DNA from: Rhynchopus sp. YZ270_cl-10
Lineage: Eukaryota; Euglenozoa; Diplonemea; Diplonemida; Diplonemidae
Direction of reading: 5' to 3'
DNA: 64,000 bases
Assembly (NCBI GenBank): GCA_964035575.1
Contig: OZ037886.1
Location: forward strand, 1,341,480 to 1,405,479
The notes under the pieces were generated by a model. That model saw nothing but the letters and a program-made list of their open reading frames with translations. It had not been told where the DNA came from and ran no database searches. Positions within the stretch are counted from its first letter, which is position 1, and each line of letters opens with the position of its first letter. Positions 31,111 through 41,950 of this stretch are shown here, piece by piece. The position numbers and the translations under genes were made by a program.

Positions 31111-34100
31111 ACAGGAGCAACAACTTAAGCTGCATCAACAGCAGTAGCAGGAGCCCCCTTCCCCCCCTTTTTTACCCCAAAAAGAGGCCTCTTGAGCCCA
31201 ACAACCCAAGCAGCTGCAGCTTTGAGAGCAGCAACAAAAACGTGTGTGGAGGCAACAAAGCAAAGAACTGTTGTCATAACAACCCACACCCCCCTTCCCC
31301 CCATGATATCCCCAAAAAGAGGCAATGTATGCCCAACCACATCAGTGGCTGCAACTGTGATAGCAGCAAAAACGAAATCTTCGGAGTCCTGGGTGGGGTC
31401 CCAGTATCACCCCTGGTGTGCAGCAGCAGCAGTTCCAAAGGCCTTTACAGCAGCAGTTCCAACAGCAGGCTCTACAGCTTTTTCACCAGCAGTTCCAAAG
31501 GCTTCTGCAGCAGCGGTTCCAACAGCAGGTCCAACAGCAGTTCCAACAGCAGGCACAACAGCAGTTTAAACAGCAGTTCCAACGGCTTCTGCAGCAGCAG
31601 TTCCACGAGCGTTTCCAAAAGCAGTTCCAGCAGCAGTTCCAACAGCAGGCACAACAGCAGTTTCAACTGCAGTTCCAAAGACTTCTGCAGCAGCAGCTCC
31701 AACGGCAGGTCCATCAGCAGTTCCAACAGCAGGCTCAACAACAGCAGTTTCAACAGCAAGGACTTCTGCGGCAGCAGCTCTAACGGCAGGTCCAACAGCA
31801 GTTCCAACAGTAGGCTTAACAGCAGTTTCAACAGCAGTTCCACAGACTTCTGCAGCAGCGGTTCCAACAGCAGGTCCAGCAGCAGTTCCAACAGCAGGCA
31901 CAACAACAGCAGTTTCAACAGCAGTTCCAATGGCTTCTGCAGCAGCAGTTCCAACAGCGTTTCCAAAAGCAGTTCCAGCAACAGGCACAACAGCAGGCAC
32001 AACAGCAGTTTCATCAGCAAGGACTTCTGCGGCAGCAGCTCCAACGGCAGGTCCATCAGCAGTTCCAACAGCAGGCTCAACAACAGCAGTTTCAACAGCA
32101 GTTCCAATGGCTTCTGCAGCAGCAGTTCCAACAGCGTTTCCAAAAGCAGTTCCAGCAACAGGCACAACAGCAGGCACAACAGCAGTTTCATCAGCAAGGA
32201 CTTCTGCGGCAGCAGCTCTAACGGCAGGTCCAACAGCAGTTCCAACAGTAGGCTTAACAGCAGTTTCAACAGCAGTTCCACAGACTTCTGCAGCAGCGGT
32301 TCCAACAGCAGGTCCAGCAGCAGTTCCAACAGCAGGCACAACAACAGCAGTTTCAACAGCAGTTCCAATGGCTTCTGCAGCAGCAGTTCCAACAGCGTTT
32401 CCAAAAGCAGTTCCAGCAACAGGCACAACAGCAGGCACAACAGCAGTTTCATCAGCAAGGACTTCTGCGGCAGCAGCTCCAACGGCAGGTCCATCAGCAG
32501 TTCCAACAGCAGGCTCAACAACAGCAGTTTCAACAGCAGTTCCAATGGCTTCTGCAGCAGCAGTTCCAACAGCGTTTCCAAAAGCAGTTCCAGCAACAGG
32601 CACAACAGCAGGCACAACAGCAGTTTCATCAGCAAGGACTTCTGCGGCAGCAGCTCTAACGGCAGGTCCAACAGCAGTTCCAACAGTAGGCTTAACAGCA
32701 GTTTCAACAGCAGTTCCACAGACTTCTGCAGCAGCGGTTCCAACAGCAGGTCCAGCAGCAGTTCCAACAGCAGGCACAACAACAGCAGTTTCAACAGCAG
32801 TTCCAATGGCTTCTGCAGCAGCAGTTCCAACAGCGTTTCCAAAAGCAGTTCCAGCAACAGGCACAACAGCAGGCACAACAACAGCAGTTTCAACAGCAAG
32901 GACTTCTGCAGCAGCAGTTCCAACAGCAGGCACAACAACAGCAGTTTCAACAGCAAGGACTTCTGCGGCAGCAGCTCTAACGGCAGGTCCAACAGCAGTT
33001 CCAACAGTAGGCTTAACAGCAGTTTCAACAGCAGTTCCACAGACTTCTGCAGCAGCGGTTCCAACAGCGTCTCCAAAAGCAGTTCCAGCAGCAGTTCCAA
33101 CAGCAGGTCCAACAGCAGCACCAACATCAACAGCAGACGCAGCAACAACATCAGCGACAACAACCTAGGGGGTGGTGAGCGAGGTATGCTGGTGTTCGGG
33201 GTCAGCCTTGCGGGGCGAGAAGGACAGAGTGGCTGTGTGATGATGCGGGTGTGGCAAAAGGGGTGTGTACAGATAGAGTTTTGGTTCGACTGGTGGTGCA
33301 ACCTCTGGGAGGTCTTCACCTCCTTGCGTCAGCCTGACCCCTGCTGGGTAGCCGAGGCACCTGAGTGGGGAGTGTTTGTGTCGTTCGCGGTACTGGATCT
33401 GTGGAAGGACAGACGCGCCCCTACCCTCAGTCATCTCATTTTGTGGCTGGTGGGCAGGAGGACCAGGAGGACGCGACGAGGACACCGGTCCTTGAACTGG
33501 ACCAAGTCACAGGCGGGCAGGCTCCGTCGGCGCAAGGCGCCCTGCAATCGTCCGCCCTCCCCGGCAGCGCACCCAGTTTTCCGCAGGATCAGGGTCGCCG
33601 ATGCGTTGAGAGGTGCTTTGCAGTGTGTGGCCATCTGGGTTCTGGTTTTTGTGGGGTCTGAGCTTGGGAGGTCAGCGCCACATGCTTTGGGTTGTGCGCT
33701 GTTTCGGGACGCGGAGGTGCTGGGGGTGGGTCTGCTGCGGGGACTGTGCCGCGCACGCAGGGGGTGGCGGTGGCTGGAAGGGGCGAGCGAGCGAGTGCAC
33801 CGATGGACCGGAGGGATCCGAGTGGCTGCCAGCTTGGTGAGAGCCAGTGTGATGGGGGTGGGTCAGTTGTCGGTGCGTGCAGCCGAGTGGGTGTGGGTTG
33901 CATGGTCCGCAGGTGGTTGTTTGGCGGGTTTTGTGGCACTGGTCGGCGTCGCGCGCCCACTTGGCTGGGTTCTTCTCTTGGAGGTGCGCCGTGTGGCAGC
34001 ACGCAGGTGGACTCGTAGGATCGGGATGGCATTTGGCATGCTGGCGGTGTCCCTACTGGTCTTGCTGTCGTTGTTGTGGCGAGCGGTGACGCCCTGGGAC

Positions 34101-37100
34101 CTGCGCCCTGCCCCTGCTGATCCGGAGCACCCGGTAAGCTTGTCCCCGTTTGCGTTGACCGGTGGGTGCGCAAACGTGAACGCTCCTGCGTATACAGAGC
34201 AGGCGGTGTCTGTGGACGCGACTCTGGCGAAGTTTGGAGCTAAACGCATCCCCAACGTGTCTACTAATGATTGTGGTTATGTGGCACTACACCTCTGGGA
34301 CCACGACACGCAGCCGGACGTGAGGGCAATGCGCAAGCAGCTGTATGACACAGCAGTGGAGGTGTCGAACCGCCTGGTGCAGGTGCTGGGGTCGCAGGAG
34401 GCCATGACGGAGTTTGCCAATGGTGTGACCGGCGAGGCCCACCTCAACCACTTGGGGCTTCAGCTCACCGCGACAGCATCCCGCATCAACATCGTGGTGG
34501 TGCAGGCGTCGGAAGAGAACCCCCTCGTGCGCATCACCCCTGGTAGCAAAAGAGTCGCCAAGTCGTACGCGGAGAGCTTCCAAGCGAAACTTCCCACGGT
34601 CGTCATCGCTCTCTGTGACTCTCACTTTGAGGCAGTGGAGCTTGTCCCGGAGGTGGGGAAGACCAAGGAGGGGATGGCAGAGAAGATGAGGAAGGAGGCT
34701 CGGCAGGCAGTGCTGGACACAGCGCATTTGGATGGCATCATCCCCACCAACACCACCACCACCGCCCCCCTGGCTACCAAGCTGGGGCACATCAATGCGG
34801 ATCGGGTGTTCTGCCCCTTTGATGGATGCAGAGCGGGAATTTTGTCTTCGAGTGATGCGGTCGGGGGCCTGTCTCGTAAGGGCTTGCTGCAGCATATGCG
34901 TCGCCACCAGGCGGATGGAGCGTACATCCCCGACGAGCTGTTGGGCCACTTGGGCATGTCGCGCTGTGCGAACGATCAGTGCGACATGCTATTGCCGCAG
35001 AGCAAGGAGGTCTGCAACACCTGTACGGTGCACTTTGGCGAAGAAGGCTTCACCGCTCCGTCTCCCTCCAGTCGAGGAATGCTGACAGATCAGGATGACC
35101 TCCCCTCCTTTGAAGTCATGGGGACCACCAGGATCCAGCTGAAGGGCGGGTGCCCAGACAAACACCTACAGCTGTACAGCGAGCTCTTCCTGAGGGTCCT
35201 CATGGACATCCTGGAGTACCAGGACGAGGTGGCCTGGAAGCGCCTTGCACTGTTCTTCACAGTGTTGCACCGGACACGGACAGAACGAGGGGGCAAGGAC
35301 CAGGAGCGACGTTTGACGAGCACCTGGGGGAAGGACTTGGAGGCTTGGAAGGCTGGCCAGTATGTCGCCCTGTGGGAGCAAACGGTAGAGGAGCGGAAGC
35401 CAAGGCCCTCGGGGTGGTCGGATGAAGACACTGACGAAGGGAGACGGAAGCGCACCATCGCCAAAGCGAGAGCAGGACTCCCGAGCCAGGCCATGTCATG
35501 CGCTACCAGCGACGGCCTCGCCCCACAGACACCGGCGACGCTGGAAAAGCTTCAGACGAAGCACCCAGCCGCTGCCGACTCCAAGGCCCTGGAGCAGGCG
35601 GATTGGCCCCAGCCTCAGGAGGTCCCACCGGTGACAGTGGTGGAGGTGATGAAGGCCCTGCGGAGCATGCCGAAGTCATCGGCGGCGGGTCCCTCGAACG
35701 TGACGGGCGCGCACCTTCGTACACTTTGCCTACAGAGGCGGGCTAAGGGCACTTTGGCAGCGCTGGCCGCAGTGTTGACGTCTTTGGCACGAGGAAATGC
35801 TCCAGTGGAGGTGGCTGAGTTCTTCGCCGGCGCTAACTTGGTGGCTCTCCGGAAGCCTGCAAAGGGGCCGGGCCTGGAGGAGGACGTGCGACCGATTGCG
35901 GTTGGGGACACTCTCTGCAGACTGGTGGGAAAGATTCTGTCGGCGCGAGTGCGGGTGCCTGCTAGGACGCTTCTTCTTCGAGGGAACCAGGTGGGGGTGG
36001 CAACGGCAAGGGGGGCGGCAGTGGCGACTGATGTTATCTCGCAGTACGCCGTGCGCAACCGCGGAAAAGGTAAAGTCATTTTGAAAATTGACTACCGTAA
36101 CGCGTTCAACTGCGTAGACCGCCTGTCGATGCTAAGAGCGGTCGACGCGAACCTCCCCGATCTGGCCCCATGGGTGCGATGGTGTTACCTGGAGCCCTCC
36201 AGCCTGTTTTATGGTGGGGATACCATAAGGTCACAGCGCGGAGCTCAACAAGGAGATCCCTTGGGCCCGCTTCTCTTCTCCCTGACCATCCACCAGATGG
36301 CGCTAGAGCTGAAGGGGCACCCAGGCCTGGATGGGACTTTGTGGTACCTCGATGACGGCTCTCTGCGGGGGTCCCCTAAGGCGGTTTTTGAGGCGTACCA
36401 GGTTCTGTGCACTCGTAGCTCCGAACTGGGGTTGGAGGTGAACGCGAACAAGTGTGAGCTCATCTCCACTGGTGGCGTCTCCAAGGAGGATCTCGAGGCC
36501 GTGGGGTTCACGTTGAACGAGGGTGGACAGGACGCCATGGGTGAAGGCGGGTTCCGGCTGTTGGATGTGGATGGGTTCGACTTCTTGGGCATCCCCATTG
36601 GGTCTGTGGCTTTCTGCGAGGAGTACATGGCCCAGAAGGTGGACGATTCCCGCCGCAACCTGGAAGCCCTTGTGGACCTCGGGGACTCCCAGGCAGCCTT
36701 CTACGTACTGAGATACTGCGAAGGCTACTGCCGCATGGTGTTCTACATGCGGGGGATCCCACAGTGCGCGGAGTACCTGACGGCCTTTGACGACCTGATC
36801 GACAGGTGCCTGGCTGCGCTTCTGCATGACCCGGATGGGGCGCTGCCGGAGTTGGCAAGGGCGCAGGCGGCGCTTCCTGTGGCGCTTGGGGGGCTGGGTA
36901 TCCGTCGCACCGTGGACCATCGGACAGCTGCGTCCCTCGCCTCTCAGTCAGGGAACCTGCAACTGTTGCAGGCCTTGGACCCTGCCTTCACCTGGGATGA
37001 GGAGAGATGGAACAGCGCGGCTGAGGAGTACAACTCCAGGGTACCGGTGGCGTTTCACGTGGACAGGGCCCAGCCGAAGAAGATCCTGGAGCAGCAGAGT

Positions 37101-40100
37101 CTGTCATCTGCGGTGATTGACGCCCAGGCAGACAAGTTGATGCAACAGCTCTGCATGCGAGACCGAGCACGGATGAAGTCCCTTCTCCTGCCGCTTTCCG
37201 GGACGTACCTCACGGCGACACCCTCAGCAAGGAACCAGATGTCTTCAGCGGATTTTGCGGTTGTGACCCGTTTCCGACTAGGGGTGGCCATCCATGCGGA
37301 GGGAACGACTTGCTCGGCATGTCAGGGGGGGCAGAAAAGGGTTGTCATGGACTCCTTTGGCGACCACACCTTTGGCTGCCCCTACTCCAAACACCGCGTC
37401 GCCCGCCACAACGCCTTGCGGGATTCGGTGTACCGAGCTGCTCAAGGGGCGGGCTTGGACCCTGCTTTGGAGGAGACCGTGCGAGTGGAGTTGGAGTCGA
37501 AGAAGCGGCCAGGCGACGTCTACCTCCCAGTAGGAGTGGCGGAAAATGGACCTCGTTGTTTGGACATCACCCACGTGTGCCCCACCTTGCCTTCCTACAG
37601 AACAGGGGCCTCGAAGTTTGTGGGCTGGTCGGCGAAGAACCAGGGCCAGGTCAAACGGGAGAAGCACGAGCGGGATTTGAACAAGATCAATACCAAGTTC
37701 TCCCCTATTGTGTTTGAAGCCTTCGGGGGTGCAGGCGACGAGGCGAACCTCTTGATTGCGCAGCTTGGAGGCCTGACGACGGGACAGACGTCGCACCTGA
37801 CAGGGTCGGCAGAGTTGCGCATCCGGGAGAGCATTGCGGTGGCGTACCAGAAAAAGGTCGCATCTTCCTTTCTGGAGCGGGGTGCTATGTGTGTAGGGAT
37901 TGCCACCCTGAAGCGGGAGCCGTGTGTGGAGGTAGATGTGGCACCGTCTGCAGAGGACATGGACCGGTTTGGACGCCGCAGTGCAGGGGCCGTGGAACCT
38001 CTCTGTGACGATGCGAACCCTGACGACGATATGAGTCGTCCTGCAGACCGAACGGAGGAGCAGCAGGGGAAGCGCAAGAGGGACGTGAAGCCGGACCACG
38101 TGGAGCCACCGAGGAAGCGGACCGGGAGGTTCGATTCGGCCACCGTGATTCCGGAAGGGCCTGGTCTCGATGTGGTGCGTGAGTGGGAGTTTTTGCGTGA
38201 GTGCCCGGCAGCGCAGAGGCCTCGGGCGACGGAGCAGGCGGCCAAGCTGGGAGCCTCGAAGGTGACTTGGTCGTTTGTGGCGGGGGACTGTGCTTTTGAG
38301 GCTTTGCTCTTCGCCACCGGGCGCACGGATTTGACGGTGGAGGGTCTGCGCCAGGCGGCAGTGAAGAAGGTCCAGGGCCGCGCTGATCTGTCGAGTGCGG
38401 CTGTCCCTAATTTTGGGGTCTGGCAGCGGCTGATGACGAGTGGGGACAGAGGAGACCAGCGTACGTGGGCGGATGCCATTGCAGTGGCGGGGGCAGGGGA
38501 GGCTCTTGAGGTATCTGTGGTCATCCTCAACGATTTCGCCCGCCCTTCTCTGATGGTGCCAAGAAAACGGCCTAAGGCAGTGGTCCTTCTCCTCCACTCG
38601 GGTGACCAGGATGCGGCAGATGGATCCGGCAGTATCCCGGGACACTACGAGCCCCTCACCATGGACCCGGCTCTGCAGCAGCACATCCTGTCTTTTGAGG
38701 CCACAGGTGGTAAGGGGGAGTGCCAGTCAGAGCGCCCCATGGCTTTTGTGGGAGCGAGGGAGGCGGAGGCGTCGAACACTTTCCTGCAGTGCGAACAATG
38801 CAGCAAGCTCTTCGATGCGTCGGACGCACACTTCTGCTGTCACACGTGTGGTGGCTTGGCATGTCTGCACTGCGCTCAGGGGTCCAAGCACTGCCCTCTG
38901 TCGCAAATTGGCAGGGCGGAATACTTCAGTGCCCTGTCTTTTTTGCACTCGAATGTTCCGGCTCAGGCTGCCTCTGCGGAGGGGAGCGGAGACCCACCAC
39001 CTAAACGGGCTCCTTCTCCAGCAGTGCCAGCTCCCGAGGGCGAGGACGTCGAGGAGGTAGACACGCCAATGGCGGGCGAAGAGGGGCAGCAGGCAGAACA
39101 GAAGCAGCAGAAGCACGAGAAGCAACGGAAACAGCAGAAGCAGCAACAACAAAAGGCGGACCAGGATAAGAAGGAAGCGTTGCAGCGTGCGTCGGACGCG
39201 TGGCAGCAAGCCCTGGAGGTACGGCGGGAGCATCGTCGGTCGTGGGGACCGGATTTGGCCGCGCTTCGGGGCACTTTTGGCGACCGCCAGCAGGAGTTGA
39301 GTCGTTTCCTGGAGGAACAGAATGTGCGTCTGGACCAGGCGAAGGCGGCGGACAGGCATCGTGTGGAGGAGCTGACCGCCAGGCACAAGCGGGAACTCGC
39401 AGAGGACGCGAAGAAGATGCATGCGCAGTACTTGGAAGACTGCGATCGGCACCCCGAAGCAGGAGAGTCGCTCCGGGCGGAGTACGACAGGCAACGCTGC
39501 GAGAGGCATTACGCCTTCGCAGCTAAGCATGAGTCGGAGCAGAAGGCGACCACTCTGTTGTTGACGGCGGTGAACCTCTCCCGACAGCTGGAGGCAGAAC
39601 GCATGGTGGCATACGGGCGGTGCTTTGGGGTGGTGTGCGAAGGGCGGCTATTCCTCCCCTGCCATGCGGTGCGGAGAGCGGTGGGCGACGACCCTGAAGG
39701 ACTCGAACCTGACTGTGTCGGCGACTGGATGGCTCTCTTTGGTCCTCAAGGTGCTTCTCCGTGCCCGGGCGAGTTCCTGTACTGCTGGGCGACACAGCAG
39801 CCGTGGAGTGGGAACGGGGAGGGGGACGGTGATTGCCCGGAGTCGGTGGTCGCCCGTCAGGCGGTTAGGAAGATAGCAGGGGAGGCCGGATACTGCGATA
39901 CCTGGGGCAAGACCAGCGCGGTCATCGTCGTTCGGGAAGGCAGGGTCAGCTGGGGAACCCCTTCTCGGGATCAGCTGGAGGAGGAGGTGGGGCGACAGGC
40001 CGAGGCGGCAGACACCGAGGTGCGTGTGAAGGTGGAGGAGATGGATGATGATGAGCAGGAGCAGGAGGAGGACCTCGACACCGCGATGGAGGGGGCGGAT

Positions 40101-40898
40101 CGCTCGCTTTCTCTGTCAGTGGAAGGCATCCCTGACCAGAAGAAGCAAGCGAGGGTGAGGGAATTGCTGAGGGCGCAGAGCGAGGCTTGGATGTGGACGG
40201 AGGAGGAGCGGACGGAGAGGGGGGGTCTTTTCCCGTGCCTCACCATGGGGTCGCCGGTGCCTTCTTCTGTGACGAAGTGGATCTCCCTGTTCCACTACCG
40301 TCAGGGAGAGAAACAGGATGGCAGACCCTTGTTGTCACTCCCCCTCTCTACCGCTACTTTCACTCAGTGGTATGAGGTGATGAAGGTGGTGGGTTTGCAT
40401 GAGTGGTCGGTTCAGGAAAAGTGCAAGGCAAAGTCGACGTTGCATGCCCTGACGGACAACCGGAGCAGTAGGGGGCAGGCCTTTGCAGCGGAGAGTACAA
40501 GGAGGGAGAATGAGGCACGAGCGGCTCGAGAGGGAATAGGCCGACAACCTCAAGCCTCCTCTTCTTCTTCTTCTTCCTCCACCTCTGCAGGCCGTGGCAC
40601 TACAACCTCCATCGCCCAACCTGCAGTCTCCACTTCTTCCTCCTCCTCATCGGCAGGCCGTGGCAATGCAACCTCCTCCGCCCAACCTGCTCCTTCCCCA
40701 GCTCCCAAAGGACCCCAGCGCCATGCAGCTCAGGGTAGGTCCAACACGTCGAACGTGTTCACCGACGCAGTGGCACAAGCGACGCAGCATGTGCTCTCGC
40801 CCCAGGAGGTGCAGAGAGGGCGCAATGGTCGCGGTGGTGGACAGAAGGGGAGACAGAGCGGAGGAAGGAAGGGGAAAAAGGGGAATAAAAAGAATTAG
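31052..40898 (+). CDS. Element B polyprotein: OTU-RT-RLE-OTU, main exon
   Basis: No ATG opens this frame. It runs from a splice acceptor (31,051) and is taken as the last exon. Residues below count from 31,074. 1-690: Ser/Asn-rich with N-x-S sequons and a 146-aa repeat; two PKKR-containing motifs near 40 and 85. 700-1010: Trp/Arg-rich block with hydrophobic segments (near 846, 946 and 983-1005). About 1045-1190: OTU-like, STNDCGYVAL (34,262) and DSHFEAV. About 1245-1330: C2H2 and CxxC fingers. RT with DYRNAFN (36,090), QQGDPLGPLLF, YLDDG (36,345). RLE with CSAC...H-x4-C, RHN, RPGD...LDITHV (37,560). Second OTU: AGDCAFEAL (38,284), PGHYEPL (38,639). CxxC/HFCCxxC finger (38,788). Then a Gln/Lys coiled coil (39,075-39,550) and a 440-aa C-terminal region absent from A and C. 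Confidence 0.88.
31410..33130 (+). repeat. Coding 438-bp higher-order repeat in element B
   Basis: Sub-units of about 177 and 261 bases alternate. The phrase GCTTCTGCAGCAGCAGTTCC recurs near 31,933, 32,109, 32,371, 32,547 and 32,808. The 438-base unit keeps the Ser/Asn frame open (59 plus 87 residues) and also leaves other frames open, producing large spurious ORFs on both strands. Confidence 0.9.
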
Positions 40899-41885
40899 AG
40901 AGTTAGAGAGTTAGAGGGTGAGAGTGTGTGTGTAGAAGCGTGTAGAGAATGACAGTTTGCCCCATGTTTATTTTTAACCCTTTTTATTTTGTGTTTTTGG
41001 TTCTTTTCATCCTTTGGGGTTTGCCCCCCCTTTCCCCCCTTTCCGCCCCCCTTCCTTTTTGTTAATATTTTTGGTTGGCTGCTGGCTAGGACGGGTCTAC
41101 CCCAGCGACGGCCCTTACCCCTTGGACGAGGCTCTGAGGGTAGAGGGCAGTCTCGGAGTAAGACCTGTCTAAGAGCCAGGCCAGTGGCATCAGGAGCCAT
41201 TGGGCCACTTTTATAGATTGTGCAGTAGAGTAGAGTTTGTACAGAACTCTTGTCCTTTGAGTTCCTTTTTTCACTCCTTTAGTTTTTCATTTTTACCTTG
41301 TGAAGGTCAATTTCAATTTTTCATTTTTCAAAACCACCACAGGTAAGCACGAGACCCACCATTGTTGTTGTTGATTTTGTTGTGCGTTATTGTTGTTTTC
41401 CCCTTTGGGTGTCAGTCAGTCGGGTCAGGTCACACTTACTGAAGTTCTCAAAAATTTTCACCAAAAAGAAAACTACTAAAAAGATTATGGAACTTCCTTT
41501 TTATTTGTTTGTGTGTTACAGAGGAAACGGCTCACTCAATCCCCTCCTTCTCCTCCCCTCCCCTCCCCAAGACAAAGCAAAATAAAACTACACCGGTAGA
41601 CAGAGCAACCCTCCCGTCCCATCCCCTCCCCTTTTCCTTTTGGGAAAAATTGCACTCACATACTACCCTTTTGCTTATTTGCAGGGAAGTGTTGGTTGTA
41701 GTTGTCCCACATGCTTTCTATTTTAGTGCCACTAACTGTGTTTTCAGGCACTGTCTTGCCAGTACAATAGTAAAGTGCCCTTGTCTGGACATCTAGCTGT
41801 TTACATACTCGCTTGACTAGTAAGTACCCCCTCTGTCACTGGATGTAGATAAAAAAAGCGAGCCTAGGGCTAAGTTGAACAACAC

Positions 41886-41886
<1 letters not shown>
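40899..41886 (+). other. Element B 3' UTR
   Basis: Non-coding. It contains possible introns (CCACCACAG|GTAAGC near 41,342; TGTGTTACAG near 41,520; TTTGCAG near 41,685). The last 28 bases match the element A terminus. The stretch 41,130-41,856 recurs inverted at 21,960-22,690. Confidence 0.75.
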
Positions 41887-41923
<37 letters not shown>

Positions 41924-41950
41924 AAAAAAAAAAAAAAAAAACAAAAAAAA
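41887..41950 (+). repeat. A-rich tail of element B at the C junction
   Basis: About 60 nearly pure A bases with single T and C interruptions. It is the poly(A) tail of B, and the 5' end of element C starts immediately after it. Confidence 0.9.

Larger units (their letters stand above)
27388..41886 (+). mobile_element. Retrotransposon B: giant RLE-class non-LTR element
   Basis: The 5' end is near ACAACACACTTGTCC (about 27,388), similar to the A/C 5' end. The 3' end is the 28-base terminus at 41,859-41,886, followed by an A-rich tract to about 41,950. It contains a signal-like start codon region, a 1963-bp tandem duplication, a 9.8 kb coding exon, and a roughly 1 kb 3' UTR whose last 720 bases recur inverted at 22 kb. 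At about 14.5 kb it is very long for a non-LTR element. The RT is clearly diverged from A and C. It looks intact. Confidence 0.85.

Noticed and set aside
31472-33319. Minus-strand 615-codon Leu-rich frame and Ala/Gln-rich frames in the same place
   Set aside because: They are shadows of the CAG-rich coding repeat in element B; the plus frame joins to RT and OTU.
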